Positions 15,410-24,580 of a stretch of 64,000 nucleotides of DNA are shown piece by piece; position 1 is the first letter of the stretch; every line of letters begins with the position of its first letter. The DNA comes from PHAA01 sp034927445 (GTDB lineage Bacteria; Bacillota; Syntrophomonadia; Syntrophomonadales; Syntrophomonadaceae): the NCBI GenBank assembly GCA_034927445.1, contig JAYFPZ010000026.1, positions 62,001-126,000 on the forward strand. The letters run 5' to 3'. The notes under the pieces were generated by a model, which searched no databases, was not told where the DNA came from, and saw only the letters and a program-made list of their open reading frames with translations. Both the position numbers and the translations under genes were made by a program.

Positions 15410-16825
15410 TTAGCGGTTATCCACGACAGGGGAATTTAACCTCAGGGAGTTCACCAAGGTATAAGGGGAGGCCTTGAGAACGATGATGGAGCCGGGTGCA
15501 AGCAACTCATTGAATTTACTCTGGGCGGCGGTGACATTAGGGTAATAGCTTATCCTTTCTGCCGGAAAGCCTGACGCAATCGCACCCTTAACATATTCCC
15601 CAGCCCAAATCCCGATAGCCAGTACGTGTTCAAAGTTGCCCCGGGCCAGCTGGCGCCCAATATTGAAATGAACTCTGCGGGCATATTTTTGGATATCACG
15701 GGAAGGGCGTTCCATATCGCCAATAACCAGTACTACCGGATATTCCTGAGCCATCGCGATTAATTCGTCGATCAGCATTCGGGTTGAATCAGGATTGGCG
15801 TTAAAATTATCATCTATGATGATTGAACCGTTGCTTTGAGGATAAACTTTAAGTCTCCCTTCAATTGGCTCGAAATTCTGTAAACCGGTTAATATTTGGG
15901 CGGGGTTCATCCGCATCGCCAAGCCAACGGCAATTGCGGCCAAAGCATTACCTACATTGTAATTGCCAATAATATTAATGCTGCAGGGAAAATGCAAGTC
16001 CCCAATATGCACGGTGAATTGGGTGTGCATACCGTGACGTTGAATATCCGAAGCCCATAAGTCACATTCATCGGAAAAGCCGTAACGCAATATAGGGCCC
16101 TTGTGCCGATGGGAGGGGAACTTGCGGCAGTTGGGATCAGACCAGTTTATAATCAGGGTTCCTTGGGGCGCCAAGGCCTGTAATACCTCGGCCTTGGCGG
16201 CAATAATTTTTTCGATTGAACCTAAACGAAGCAAATGGGCCCGATGAATACTGGTGACAACAACAATGTCAGGCTTGATTAACGCTGAAGTAATCCTCAT
16301 TATGTCTGGAGCTTTCATTCCGGCCTCCAGCACCGCGGCCCGGTGGGTCTTGTTCAAGCGAAATAGATTAAAGGCCACACCCGTTGGCGAGTTGGTATTT
16401 TCCAGCGTAGATAAAGTGGAATACTTCTCGCTTAATATAGCGTGGATCATGCCGGTGGTGGTTGTCTTCCCCGAGCTGCCTATAACCTGGATAAAGGGAA
16501 TGTGAAACTGAGCCCGATACAATTTAGAAAGGATGCGAAATGCCCGCTGAACCTTGTCAACCTGGATAATTGCCAGGCCGGTCGCTTTCCATCTATCAAT
16601 GTTCAAAAGGGTGGAGGTTTTGATAACCAAGCAGCGTACATTACTGCGCTTAAGCTGATTCCTGAAAGCCGTGACGTTCCGGATAGGGTAATCTAAGAAC
16701 AAAATACTGGAAAAGGGACCGTAACTGGCCATACTTACGTCAAGCGGTATTTTGTGGACCCCGTTGCGAATCAGGATCTGGCCGTTAATTTGGGATGCAA
16801 GTTTATCCAACGATATACTAAACAT
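15410..16825 (-). CDS. MurF-like Mur ligase
   Basis: A 471-residue Mur ligase most like MurF (UDP-MurNAc-tripeptide:D-Ala-D-Ala ligase). The ATP-binding loop is VIGSSGKTTTTGMI near residue 113; then come the TLENTNSPTGVAF segment and VLEAGMKAPDIMRI (usually EMG in MurF), and NYNVGNALAAIAVGLAM near 287, and the third-domain signature IIDDNFNANPDSTRM. No other dcw-cluster gene is near, and the central Glu-Met-Gly is changed to Glu-Ala-Gly, so this may be a MurF paralog joining an amino acid or peptide in another pathway (such as cell-wall precursor or cyanophycin-like ligation). RBS AAGGGA precedes the ATG. Confidence 0.75.
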   Translation of the reverse strand: MFSISLDKLASQINGQILIRNGVHKIPLDVSMASYGPFSSILFLDYPIRNVTAFRNQLKRSNVRCLVIKTSTLLNIDRWKATGLAIIQVDKVQRAFRILSKLYRAQFHIPFIQVIGSSGKTTTTGMIHAILSEKYSTLSTLENTNSPTGVAFNLFRLNKTHRAAVLEAGMKAPDIMRITSALIKPDIVVVTSIHRAHLLRLGSIEKIIAAKAEVLQALAPQGTLIINWSDPNCRKFPSHRHKGPILRYGFSDECDLWASDIQRHGMHTQFTVHIGDLHFPCSINIIGNYNVGNALAAIAVGLAMRMNPAQILTGLQNFEPIEGRLKVYPQSNGSIIIDDNFNANPDSTRMLIDELIAMAQEYPVVLVIGDMERPSRDIQKYARRVHFNIGRQLARGNFEHVLAIGIWAGEYVKGAIASGFPAERISYYPNVTAAQSKFNELLAPGSIIVLKASPYTLVNSLRLNSPVVDNR

Positions 16826-16960
16826 TTTATCAATCCCTTCCTAAAATTACCGCCTCCGATAATATATGTAAATCCGAAATTAATGGTTACATTTACCACC
16901 TTTGATGCAGTATTTTGTAAAAAAACAACCTGTGGCCAGCTAATAAAAATTGAGTATGCT

Positions 16961-17157
16961 TAGGCATAAGGGAGTCGAACCCCGTCGCCTGTCGGCGGCC
17001 CTGTTCGGCGCTTTTCGCCTTGTTGTCCTTGCTTTGCACCAGCAAAGCTGCGTCCGCCGCGACGAAAATCGCTCAAACATTTCTCGCTGACAGGTGCAAG
17101 CAGTTTTAACGGAAATCCGCCCGTTAAAACCGACGGGGTTCGAATCCCTTATGCCTA
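16961..17157. repeat. 197-bp inverted-repeat element with tRNA T-arm-like ends
   Basis: 27-bp inverted repeats (16961-16987 and 17131-17157) differ at one position. Read outward, each end gives GACGGGGTTCGA(A/C)TCCC then TTATGCCTA, like a tRNA T-arm and acceptor strand. The 143-bp interior is GC-rich and full of short stems: CCTGTC/GACAGG, CTTTGC/GCAAAG, TTTTAACGG/CCGTTAAAA. There is no transposase frame. It could be a miniature mobile element or a highly structured RNA. Confidence 0.6.
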
Positions 17158-17277
17158 ACTGTTTCCCGGCAACTAAAAAGATCGCTCTTGGCATATAAAA
17201 TTAGTGGATGTATATTTTATGAAGTACTTGTGAATTTACCCCTGGAAACAGGGGTAAAACGACAAAGGAGTGGTTTG

Positions 17278-18108
17278 ATGACAAAGGTGCTGGGAATCGT
17301 AATATCGCATAGAAAATCAGGCAACAGTGAGCTTCTCGTCAAAGAGATCATGAGCAGCATTCCCCAGCCATGTCAGCGGGAGCTGATACGGTTAACCGAC
17401 TTGAAAATTGAGCCTTGTCGTGCCTGCTATAAATGTCTGCAGCCGGACCAGGATTGTCCGACCAAGGATGACTTTAATTTTGTGATTGACCAAATAAGGC
17501 AGTCTGATGCTGTGATCATTGGGGTTCCGGTTTACATCCTGGGACCGCATGGATATTATAAGATGCTGACTGATCGATTGGTGGGGAATCAGAATCATGT
17601 CAAATATACCCGGGGCAAACCCTGCGCCCTTGTCATTCCTTATGGGACCATAGGCTGGGAAGGCTACAGCAAGGCAGCGGCTCTGATCCTGCCGCAACTC
17701 CTCCAGATGCAGGTGGTTGATTGCTGGCAGGTACATTCCACCCTGCCGGGTGAATCCATGTTGGACCTGGATAATCAAATATATGCGCGTAAATTGGGAC
17801 ATGAGCTCTGGGCCGGCCGGGAATACCAGCCCGGGGCAAGAGAGTGTCCGTTTTGCGGATCTGACCTCTTCCGGTTAGGGGCGGAAGGTGCAATTGAATG
17901 TCCCATTTGCGGGGTAAAGGGTAAATTGAAAGATGATAACCTTCCGGATTTTAGCGGCAACGATCATTCCCGTTTTTCGGACCAGGCTTTAAACGAGCAT
18001 TTTGGAGATTGGCTCAATCAAGCCAAACAGCGATTTTGGGCTGAAAAGGGCCGATTGAAAGAGGTGCAAAAAGACTATCGGTCCATGGAGTGGTGGATAA
18101 AACCGTAA
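17278..18108 (+). CDS. Iron-sulfur flavoprotein-like NAD(P)H-dependent reductase with zinc-ribbon tail
   Basis: A 276-residue flavodoxin-fold protein. The N-terminal VLGIVISHRKSGNSELL is an FMN-phosphate loop; C-R-A-C-Y-K-C-L followed by DQDCPTKDDF matches the compact cysteine motif of iron-sulfur flavoproteins (CxxCxxC...C); GVPVYILGPHGYYKML is the flavin-isoalloxazine loop. A C-terminal CPFCGSDLF...CPICG pair suggests a rubredoxin- or zinc-ribbon-like domain. A redox role in the anaerobe's electron flow is likely, but partners are unknown. ATG 17278 has AAAGGAG upstream; the open frame extends 30 codons further without an RBS. Confidence 0.8.
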   Translation: MTKVLGIVISHRKSGNSELLVKEIMSSIPQPCQRELIRLTDLKIEPCRACYKCLQPDQDCPTKDDFNFVIDQIRQSDAVIIGVPVYILGPHGYYKMLTDRLVGNQNHVKYTRGKPCALVIPYGTIGWEGYSKAAALILPQLLQMQVVDCWQVHSTLPGESMLDLDNQIYARKLGHELWAGREYQPGARECPFCGSDLFRLGAEGAIECPICGVKGKLKDDNLPDFSGNDHSRFSDQALNEHFGDWLNQAKQRFWAEKGRLKEVQKDYRSMEWWIKP

Positions 18109-18154
18109 TATTCTGAATACACGCAACGAAAAATTTTAATAGGGAGCAGAAGTC

Positions 18155-19030
18155 GTGATCAAATTAACCGAACGTATAAAGTTTATCGAAGCACCCGACC
18201 GAGCCAGGTTCCCTTACTGCCATTGCCTCCTGATCGAGGACGATAAACGAGCCCTGTTCGATACTGCCTGCGGACCGGATACCCTGCAGATATTGTTGAG
18301 AAATCCAGTGGATGTAATCGTCAATACCCATTTCCATGAAGATCATATCTTAAATAACCATTATTTCCCGCAGGCGGAGGTATGGATCCATTCTGCGGAT
18401 GCTGAGGCTGTCCGCTCCCTGGATGCCTTCCGCTCGTATTACGGATTTTCTGAGTTTGGCGGGGAAAACCTGGGCCAGGAATTCACTGATTCCATCGACC
18501 TTCAGGCTTCACCGGTACATCGAGAACTTGAAGATGGAGAAACCTTGGATTTCGGTTATGTACAAATACGGGTCATTCATACACCGGGTCATACTCCAGG
18601 GCATTGTTCCTTTTATGAAGATAAAACCGGTCTTTTGTTCAGTGCCGACATTGATTTAAGCAGCTTCGGCCCTTGGTACGGCCACCGCTGCAGCAGTATT
18701 GATGACTTCCTCAACTCGATTCAAAAGTGTATGGAACTGGATTCAACCATCCTTGTTTCCTCCCACAAAGGTATAATCCGCCATAATATCAAGCCACGTC
18801 TGGATAAATACCGGGAAGCTATTTACCGCAAAGAGGACAAAATAATCAAGGCATTACGTTCTCCGCAGACGATAGAGCAGCTGGCCGCCAAGCAAATATT
18901 CTACGGGGAGAATATCAGCCTCTCCCCTTTGTACCGGTGGTATGAAAAGATGGCCATAGCCAAGCACCTGCAAAGACTCGTAAACCATAACCAGGTTGAA
19001 CAAAACGGGGAATTGTTTTATCTGAAATAG
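18155..19030 (+). CDS. Metallo-beta-lactamase-fold hydrolase
   Basis: A 291-residue metal-dependent hydrolase. NTHFHEDHILN near residue 51 is the HxHxDH metal motif, HTPGHTPGHCSFY near 138-150 provides the next ligand, SADIDLSS the bridging Asp, and SSHKGI a further His. The C-terminal region (from about residue 230) looks like the small winged-helix-like domain of lactonase or glyoxalase-II-like members. The GTG start lies after GGGAGCAGA. It follows the flavoprotein gene by 46 bp and could share its transcript. Substrate unknown. Confidence 0.82.
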   Translation: MIKLTERIKFIEAPDRARFPYCHCLLIEDDKRALFDTACGPDTLQILLRNPVDVIVNTHFHEDHILNNHYFPQAEVWIHSADAEAVRSLDAFRSYYGFSEFGGENLGQEFTDSIDLQASPVHRELEDGETLDFGYVQIRVIHTPGHTPGHCSFYEDKTGLLFSADIDLSSFGPWYGHRCSSIDDFLNSIQKCMELDSTILVSSHKGIIRHNIKPRLDKYREAIYRKEDKIIKALRSPQTIEQLAAKQIFYGENISLSPLYRWYEKMAIAKHLQRLVNHNQVEQNGELFYLK

Positions 19031-19094
19031 AAAATCGATCCTAGGGGAAAAAGAGGGACCATCCCCAGTACTCCCCTTAATCAGTAGGTAAATA

Positions 19095-20030
19095 TTATTT
19101 TTTTAAAACGCTGTCTAAAAAATCCAAAACCTTGGCAACATTTTCGGAGTTGTTAAATGCCTGCCCGCCATGGGACACCCCCGGCATAATCTCAAGATAA
19201 ACTTTATCGTTTCCCAGAACTGCTCTCAATTTGGCGGCATATTCTATAGACTGCTGCACCGGAACCCAATTATCTTTAGTACCATGCTGAATGAATACGG
19301 GAGGGTCATCAGGGGTAATATAACTTTCCGGGTTGGCTTGTTTTGCCAGTTCAGGAACCTCGGTAACCAACCGGCCTAAATACTTGGAACCGTAGGAAGT
19401 GGGAGTATTGGTCGGAAAACCCTTAACCCCGCTTGCTTTATATTGTTCGTCCATAGTTAACAGGTTTATCGGACCGCACCAATCAACCACCGCCTGCACC
19501 CGTTCCGACTGATCCTCGTTCCCCAGACTGGGATCTGACAGTTCCGGGGCATCAGCAGTGGCACCGACCAGGGCGGACAGGGTTCCTCCCGCGGAAGCAC
19601 CCCAAACTGCTATTTTATCAGGGTTCAAATCATATTCATGGGCATGGGCTTTAATGAAACGGATCGCTGCTTTGACGTCATTGATTTGAGCGGGAAAAGT
19701 AGCCTCCGTACTCAAACGGTAGTTTACTGCTACTACCGCATATCCCCGCTGCAACCCTTCCCAGGCCACCATAGCATCTGAACCTGTCTTATCTCCAGCA
19801 CAATAGCCCCCGCCATGGATGGATACAATCACCGGATAAGGACCGTCAAACTTATCCGGCCAATAAATATCGAGCTTTTGAAACTCTGAAAGATTACCGT
19901 AGGGAATATCAGTCTCTTTATATAGGTGGGAATAGATTGTCTTATATGCAGCCCTTATTTCTTGCGGCGGAAATATAGAAAAGCCGGCAATAATTAATAT
20001 GACGACGATGCCTGCCATATATTTTCTCAA
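19095..20030 (-). CDS. Secreted alpha/beta hydrolase, esterase/carboxylesterase type
   Basis: A 311-residue exported esterase. The N terminus (MRKYMAG then a hydrophobic run to about residue 27) is a signal peptide or anchor. HGGGYCAGD forms the oxyanion loop near residue 73, WGASAGGTL the nucleophile elbow (GxSxG with Ser), and a C-terminal VSHGGQAF supplies the catalytic His. It resembles the hormone-sensitive-lipase/BD-FAE group. Start is TTG at 20030 with AGGAGGTG 8 bp upstream. Monocistronic; no companion genes. Confidence 0.85.
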   Translation of the reverse strand: MRKYMAGIVVILIIAGFSIFPPQEIRAAYKTIYSHLYKETDIPYGNLSEFQKLDIYWPDKFDGPYPVIVSIHGGGYCAGDKTGSDAMVAWEGLQRGYAVVAVNYRLSTEATFPAQINDVKAAIRFIKAHAHEYDLNPDKIAVWGASAGGTLSALVGATADAPELSDPSLGNEDQSERVQAVVDWCGPINLLTMDEQYKASGVKGFPTNTPTSYGSKYLGRLVTEVPELAKQANPESYITPDDPPVFIQHGTKDNWVPVQQSIEYAAKLRAVLGNDKVYLEIMPGVSHGGQAFNNSENVAKVLDFLDSVLKK

Positions 20031-20625
20031 AATTTTACACCTCCTGGATATTTAGCTCGCTTAGATTCAATTGGTTTCCCGCTAATAATATTACCAATTA
20101 TATTACTTTAAACCAGAGCCGAACTGTCACCTGACAGCTCGGTTTAAGATCATTGAAATCTGGCCTAAGGTTCGTATATAGTTGAAAAGTTCATCGCTGG
20201 TTCAAGATGTTCTCTTTCTATAAGGTATCAAAATCAATTTTGGTTAGAACTATACTGGTATCTGAAATTTACCGGAGCATGTTTTTACTCTATATGCGGA
20301 TGATTAATTCCTTGATTATTCTATCACTACCGGGTGAGCCTGACTATTAACAATTCACCCCGCCAAGTGAATTTCCAGGGATTTATCGACATTATTCGAT
20401 AAATTTTATTTATACTAGAGATATGGTTATACTTCAAAAAACAGTATATTAGCCTTGGGCAGCCGGTGTATCTAAGCATAACAGTCCGAAAATACTATAA
20501 TTTACAGTAGTTTTAGGTATGCAATTGCTATATAATCAGGAGTGAATATATCAAACTATAGACAAATGAGACATGCATTTAACAGTAGAATAAATAGCAG
20601 GTTAATAGTAAAAGGCGGTGACAGC
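20031..20625. other. Divergent intergenic region upstream of the sigma-54 regulator
   Basis: About 595 bp between diverging genes. A stem CCGA-CTGTCA / TGACAG-TCGG lies at 20119-20142. TATAAT at 20531 is a candidate -10 box for the regulator gene. The rest is AT-rich and I see no ORF or riboswitch in it. An in-frame GTG at 20542 exists, but the better start is at 20626. Confidence 0.45.
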
Positions 20626-23304
20626 ATGGATGATTTTATCGAAATAATAGGTATAAATGAAGAAAACTGCACTAATTGTCATCAGTGCATAGCGGTGTGC
20701 CCTATTAAAATATGCAGTGATGGTAGTGGTGATGTGGTTAAGTTCCATAACAATTTGTGTATTGGCTGCGGCCGGTGCATTGAAGCCTGCCTGAAAAGTC
20801 ATGGGGGAAACGTTGCCAAAAGTGCCCGCTTTGCCATCGACGATTCACCTCAATTGGTGGCCGACCTACCGCAGAAGGAGATAATTGCGCTAATAGCACC
20901 TTCGGCTCAAAGTAATTTTAATTTGAAAAAATTAATTACAGGTTTAAAACAATTGGGTATAAAGCATGTATATGATGTGTCACTGGGTGCTGAAATTACG
21001 GTAGCCCTGTATCATCAGGCAATAAAAGACGGCAGTGCCAAAATTCCGCTGATTGCTACCCCATGCCCGGCTATCGTCAAATATGTTCAATTGAATCATC
21101 CTGCTTTAATAGAACACCTGGCTCCTTTTGGGAGCCCGGTTCAGAACCTGGCGGTTTATGTTAAAACTTTGCATCCTGAGGCAGAAGTGGTATTTTTCTC
21201 CCCCTGTCTGGAAAAGAGGAGAGAGATACAATGCCAGCAGATTATTAAGTACAATGTGATCTTCACTTCGTTGCAGAAGATTCTGCGGGATAAGAATATT
21301 GAACTGGATATACTGCCGGATAGTGAGTTTGACAATAGTGTACCAGCGGGAATTGCCACTAATTTTTCCACCCCCGGCGGACTGAAGGAGTCATATCTTT
21401 ACCACTATCCCGATACTCCCGCCAGTTCCATTACCAGTATAGAAGGCTCGATTGTATTTGGATACCTGCGCAACCTGGAGAAATCGATTAAAGAGGGCAA
21501 TGCCCATATTCCATTGATTGCTGACGTTCTAAGTTGTCAACAGGGTTGTAATACCGGGGTTGGGTGTATTAACAAAAAATTAATCGGAGAAATAGAATAT
21601 GCCGTAGCAACTCGAGCGGAACAGGCTGTCAGGGATAAGGCCAGCAATGAACGCCTGGATAGCTTTTTAAATGAAATAATCAATAACCAGCATTTTAAGC
21701 ATCGCACTTACAAGGATTTGTCATATTTAAGCAAACTTAATATACCTAATAACGAGGAACTCCAAAATATCTATAAGGACATGCATAAGCTTGAGGAGAA
21801 GGACTTTAGAAATTGTGCGGCTTGCGGTTATAATTCCTGTTATCAAATGGCAGTATCGATTTATAACGGCTTGAACAAGGTGCAAAACTGCCACCTTTAC
21901 CAGGAGAAGGAACTGCGGCTGGAGCAGCAGGCATTAAGAAACGTTCATAATGAATTGACCGATGTTTTTGATTCTATGTCTGACGGTGTGCTGGTGGTCG
22001 ACAAAGAAGGCAGGGTAACGCAATTTAATCCCGCCGCCCAAAAAATTATCGGCTATGCCGACGAAAGACTAATAGGTGTCCATATTGTTGATTTATTCAG
22101 CGGCAAGGCTCCTAAAACCATGATCCTCTTGCAGACCGGGGAAGTCTTTCATGACCGCGAGATTTTACTGGACGGCTATCGAGGCAAAATACATGCGGCT
22201 GCCTCAGGCAAACCCAGATACAATGAAAATAATCAGCTTATCGGGGCCACCATCATCCTTAGGGAGATAGCCCAGGTGCAGGACTTGGTAAACACTTTCA
22301 GCGGTGCTCAAGCCAGTTTTACGTTTGACTCCATCATAGGTGAAGACCGACAATTGAAAAAGTCAATCAAGCTGGCTATGATGGCCGGGGCCAACAATTC
22401 TACCGTATTGCTGCAGGCAGCCAGCGGCACCGGCAAAGAGGTATTCGCCCAGGCCATTCATAATGGCAGTCTGCGCAAAAATGGTCCTTTTGTTGCGATT
22501 AATTGCGCTGCCCTGCCCCGCGAACTGGTAGGCAGTGAGCTGTTCGGCTATGTAGAAGGAGCTTTTACCGGGGCCAGACGCGGAGGCAGACCAGGTAAAT
22601 TTGAGCTTGCCAACAAAGGTACCTTGTTCTTGGATGAGATTGGGGATATGCCGCTGGAGCAGCAGGCATTGCTGCTGCGCGCCATCCAGGAGAAGGCTAT
22701 TCTGAGGCTGGGCGGTGATTCCCTGATAAATGTGGATGTAAGGATCATTGCCGCTTCCAACCAAAACCTAATGGATTTGGTCGAACAGGGGAGGTTCCGG
22801 GCCGATCTGTACTACCGGCTCAATGTGGTGCAGATTGTCATACCTGCATTAAAAGAAAGGCGCGACGATATAAAACTCTTATTCAACCATTTTGTTAAGG
22901 AAATGTCGCCGCGATTTAATAAGAGCATTGTTGAAGTAGATAACGCCGTCATTAAATGCCTGGAAGCCTACGACTGGCCGGGAAATATCCGCGAATTGCA
23001 GAATGCGGTGGAGAGGATTCTGCTGCTGGCTGAGGATGGCAGGATAACCATAGATTGTCTGCCCCGTGAAATTGTCAATGAGGCAGTGGGGCATTCCCGG
23101 GAGAGGTGGGAACGGAGCGGCAATGGCTTAGGGATACCGGCCAACCGCAATGCGCGAAGGTTATATGCGATTGAACAGGAGAAAGATAGGATAATCCGGG
23201 CCCTTGAAATAAACGGCGGTAATGTCAGCCGAGCCGCAGTCGATTTAAATATATCGCGTAATACGTTATACCGCAAAATGAAAAATTATAATATCAATAA
23301 TTAA
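20626..23304 (+). CDS. Fe-hydrogenase-like sensor fused to a sigma-54-dependent activator
   Basis: An 892-residue multidomain regulator. Order: two [4Fe-4S] motifs (CTNCHQC and CIGCGRC, residues 14-55); an iron-hydrogenase-like domain (about 65-355) with ATPCPAIVKY, FSPCLEKRRE and DVLSCQQGCNTGVGC, matching the three H-cluster loops but with one Cys lost from the first; a four-Cys Fe-S domain (CAACGYNSC...C, about 410-440); PAS (about 465-565); AAA+ with Walker A AASGTGKE, GAFTGARRGG (the sigma-54-contacting loop) and DEIGDMP; a Fis-type HTH at the C terminus. It probably senses H2 or redox state through the hydrogenase-like part and activates sigma-54 promoters. ATG 20626 follows AAAGGCGGTG. 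A matching promoter lies 166 bp downstream of the stop. Confidence 0.9.
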   Translation: MDDFIEIIGINEENCTNCHQCIAVCPIKICSDGSGDVVKFHNNLCIGCGRCIEACLKSHGGNVAKSARFAIDDSPQLVADLPQKEIIALIAPSAQSNFNLKKLITGLKQLGIKHVYDVSLGAEITVALYHQAIKDGSAKIPLIATPCPAIVKYVQLNHPALIEHLAPFGSPVQNLAVYVKTLHPEAEVVFFSPCLEKRREIQCQQIIKYNVIFTSLQKILRDKNIELDILPDSEFDNSVPAGIATNFSTPGGLKESYLYHYPDTPASSITSIEGSIVFGYLRNLEKSIKEGNAHIPLIADVLSCQQGCNTGVGCINKKLIGEIEYAVATRAEQAVRDKASNERLDSFLNEIINNQHFKHRTYKDLSYLSKLNIPNNEELQNIYKDMHKLEEKDFRNCAACGYNSCYQMAVSIYNGLNKVQNCHLYQEKELRLEQQALRNVHNELTDVFDSMSDGVLVVDKEGRVTQFNPAAQKIIGYADERLIGVHIVDLFSGKAPKTMILLQTGEVFHDREILLDGYRGKIHAAASGKPRYNENNQLIGATIILREIAQVQDLVNTFSGAQASFTFDSIIGEDRQLKKSIKLAMMAGANNSTVLLQAASGTGKEVFAQAIHNGSLRKNGPFVAINCAALPRELVGSELFGYVEGAFTGARRGGRPGKFELANKGTLFLDEIGDMPLEQQALLLRAIQEKAILRLGGDSLINVDVRIIAASNQNLMDLVEQGRFRADLYYRLNVVQIVIPALKERRDDIKLLFNHFVKEMSPRFNKSIVEVDNAVIKCLEAYDWPGNIRELQNAVERILLLAEDGRITIDCLPREIVNEAVGHSRERWERSGNGLGIPANRNARRLYAIEQEKDRIIRALEINGGNVSRAAVDLNISRNTLYRKMKNYNINN

Positions 23305-23318
23305 AGAGCTGTATTAAT

Positions 23319-23356
23319 GTTACACTCTCTTGCACATATTACAGTGCATTACACTT
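23319..23356 (+). promoter_or_regulatory. Possible enhancer site for the sigma-54 activator
   Basis: TTACACT occurs twice (23320-23326 and 23349-23355) flanking TGCAC ... GTGCA (23331-23335 / 23344-23348), an inverted repeat. It lies about 115-150 bp upstream of the -24/-12 promoter at 23470, a usual distance for activator binding. Inferred. Confidence 0.45.
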
Positions 23357-23412
23357 TTGATACAGCGTTCTAATTTAGGTCCCAGACCTAAAATCTTTGA
23401 GATACTTTAAAA

Positions 23413-23437
23413 CGCCCGATTGCGGGCTTTTTTTTTA
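23413..23437 (+). terminator. Intrinsic terminator
   Basis: GCCCG (23414-23418), a four-base loop, CGGGC (23423-23427), then ten T. It ends the sigma-54 regulator transcript. Confidence 0.85.
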
Positions 23438-23469
23438 TTTCTGAAAATTTTTTATTCAAAATGGGAGAA

Positions 23470-23486
23470 TTGGCACATAAATTGCT
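23470..23486 (+). promoter_or_regulatory. Sigma-54 (-24/-12) promoter
   Basis: TTGGCAC (23470-23476), five bases, TTGCT (23482-23486) fits the sigma-54 consensus TGGCAC-N5-TTGCW exactly. The invariant GG and GC are spaced correctly. Transcription would start near 23498 and read the genes at 23620, 24271 and 24581. Confidence 0.88.
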
Positions 23487-23619
23487 TTATATATGGTCAA
23501 GCCAGGAAAAAAGGCAGATCTCAATGAAGAACATAATCCCTTGGATGGGTCAACTTCGAATCTGAAAACGAGGCTGCTAATACAAAAACAATTGTACTGC
23601 AAAAGGAAGGATGATTCTA

Positions 23620-24228
23620 ATGAATGACGCAAGAGAAAAAGCATGGAATGATGATTTGTATATTCCACAGACAGCAAAATCTACTAAAGCCAGACGCAAC
23701 CGTAAAAAGAAGATTTTCTCCGACAATGTGTTAGCCGACCTCGAACCATGTCCCCGCAGTGTAGATCAGGTTTATTCATTGGGGGTCAGGATCCAATATC
23801 ATATTGGTGAGATTTATCTTGAATTAGAGCGGTTAAACCAGGGAAATGCCAAAAGTCATTATAAGGCCTTGGCCCTCAGGCAATTGGACGGGAAAGATGA
23901 AATAGAGAAACTTGCCAATATTAATTTAAATCATCTGTTAACCTATTTCTACAATAATGGGGGTCCTATCATCGAGCCACCCGTATCAGAAGAGATGGTT
24001 CAAGAAATGCGGCCATTTTATATAAGATTATCGGAGAACTTTTTAAAACAGATGGATTTTATCGTTAACCTGGCTTCTAAAGGCAGAATGACCATCACTG
24101 AGATTGAAAGCACGATTGACCACAGTGTTTCCGAATTGTACCTGACCATGTCCATGTTATTCCCTATAGAGGAGATTAAAGACGCATTCAATGATTTGAT
24201 CATGGTTCGGAAAAACATTTCCAGGTAA
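23620..24228 (+). CDS. Hypothetical protein, first gene of the sigma-54 operon
   Basis: A 202-residue soluble protein of no recognised family. It has a basic N-terminal segment (TKARRNRKKK), a Pro-Cys-Pro turn near residue 41, and long amphipathic helices; the C-terminal half (ITEIESTIDHSVSELYL) is helical. Nothing suggests a metal site or signal peptide. The ATG at 23620 is used since AAGGAAGG lies 9 bp before it, while an earlier in-frame ATG (23611) abuts the RBS. It sits directly behind the sigma-54 promoter and is followed by two small membrane proteins. Confidence 0.75.
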   Translation: MNDAREKAWNDDLYIPQTAKSTKARRNRKKKIFSDNVLADLEPCPRSVDQVYSLGVRIQYHIGEIYLELERLNQGNAKSHYKALALRQLDGKDEIEKLANINLNHLLTYFYNNGGPIIEPPVSEEMVQEMRPFYIRLSENFLKQMDFIVNLASKGRMTITEIESTIDHSVSELYLTMSMLFPIEEIKDAFNDLIMVRKNISR

Positions 24229-24270
24229 GTATATCGAGGGTTGGGGCGTTTAATAAAAGGAGGTGGTATT

Positions 24271-24516
24271 ATGTTAACTAAAAATGGAGTTAAAATCCGT
24301 TTAGCGATCAGCCTGGGCCTATTCCTGCTCTCGGGCTCTCAATTAATAACCGGCGGTTGGGGGACTTTATGCGGGGTAATAGGAACTATGGAACTGGCTA
24401 CGGCGCTGTTAGGCTATTCTCCAGTTAATGATCTCAAGATGATCGCCAACTTTAGGAATGAGCCGGATAAAAATTGGAGCATTAAAGTTGCTCCCCCCCT
24501 AAGATCCAGGTTATAA
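24271..24516 (+). CDS. DUF2892-like small membrane protein
   Basis: An 81-residue protein with two hydrophobic spans (residues 12-28 and 33-52). NGVKIRLAISLGLFLLSG and GTLCGVIGTMELATALLGYSP resemble the DUF2892 (YgaP membrane-part) family, which begins with N-x2-R and ends in a LaTALlGyCP phrase; here the Cys is Ser. The C-terminal 25 residues are cytoplasmic and unlike the family. RBS AAAAGGAGGTGG precedes the ATG. Third-party function in this family is unclear. Probably in the same transcript as its neighbours. Confidence 0.7.
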   Translation: MLTKNGVKIRLAISLGLFLLSGSQLITGGWGTLCGVIGTMELATALLGYSPVNDLKMIANFRNEPDKNWSIKVAPPLRSRL

Positions 24517-24580
24517 AATGGGTCGGATTTGATGCCGGGTTGTCAGTGATTGCAGGCAATCTAAAAAGGAGGTTACGATT

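Noticed and set aside
16940..17194. Minus-strand frame across the inverted-repeat element
   Set aside because: It is a shadow of the palindromic element; composition is explained by the repeats.
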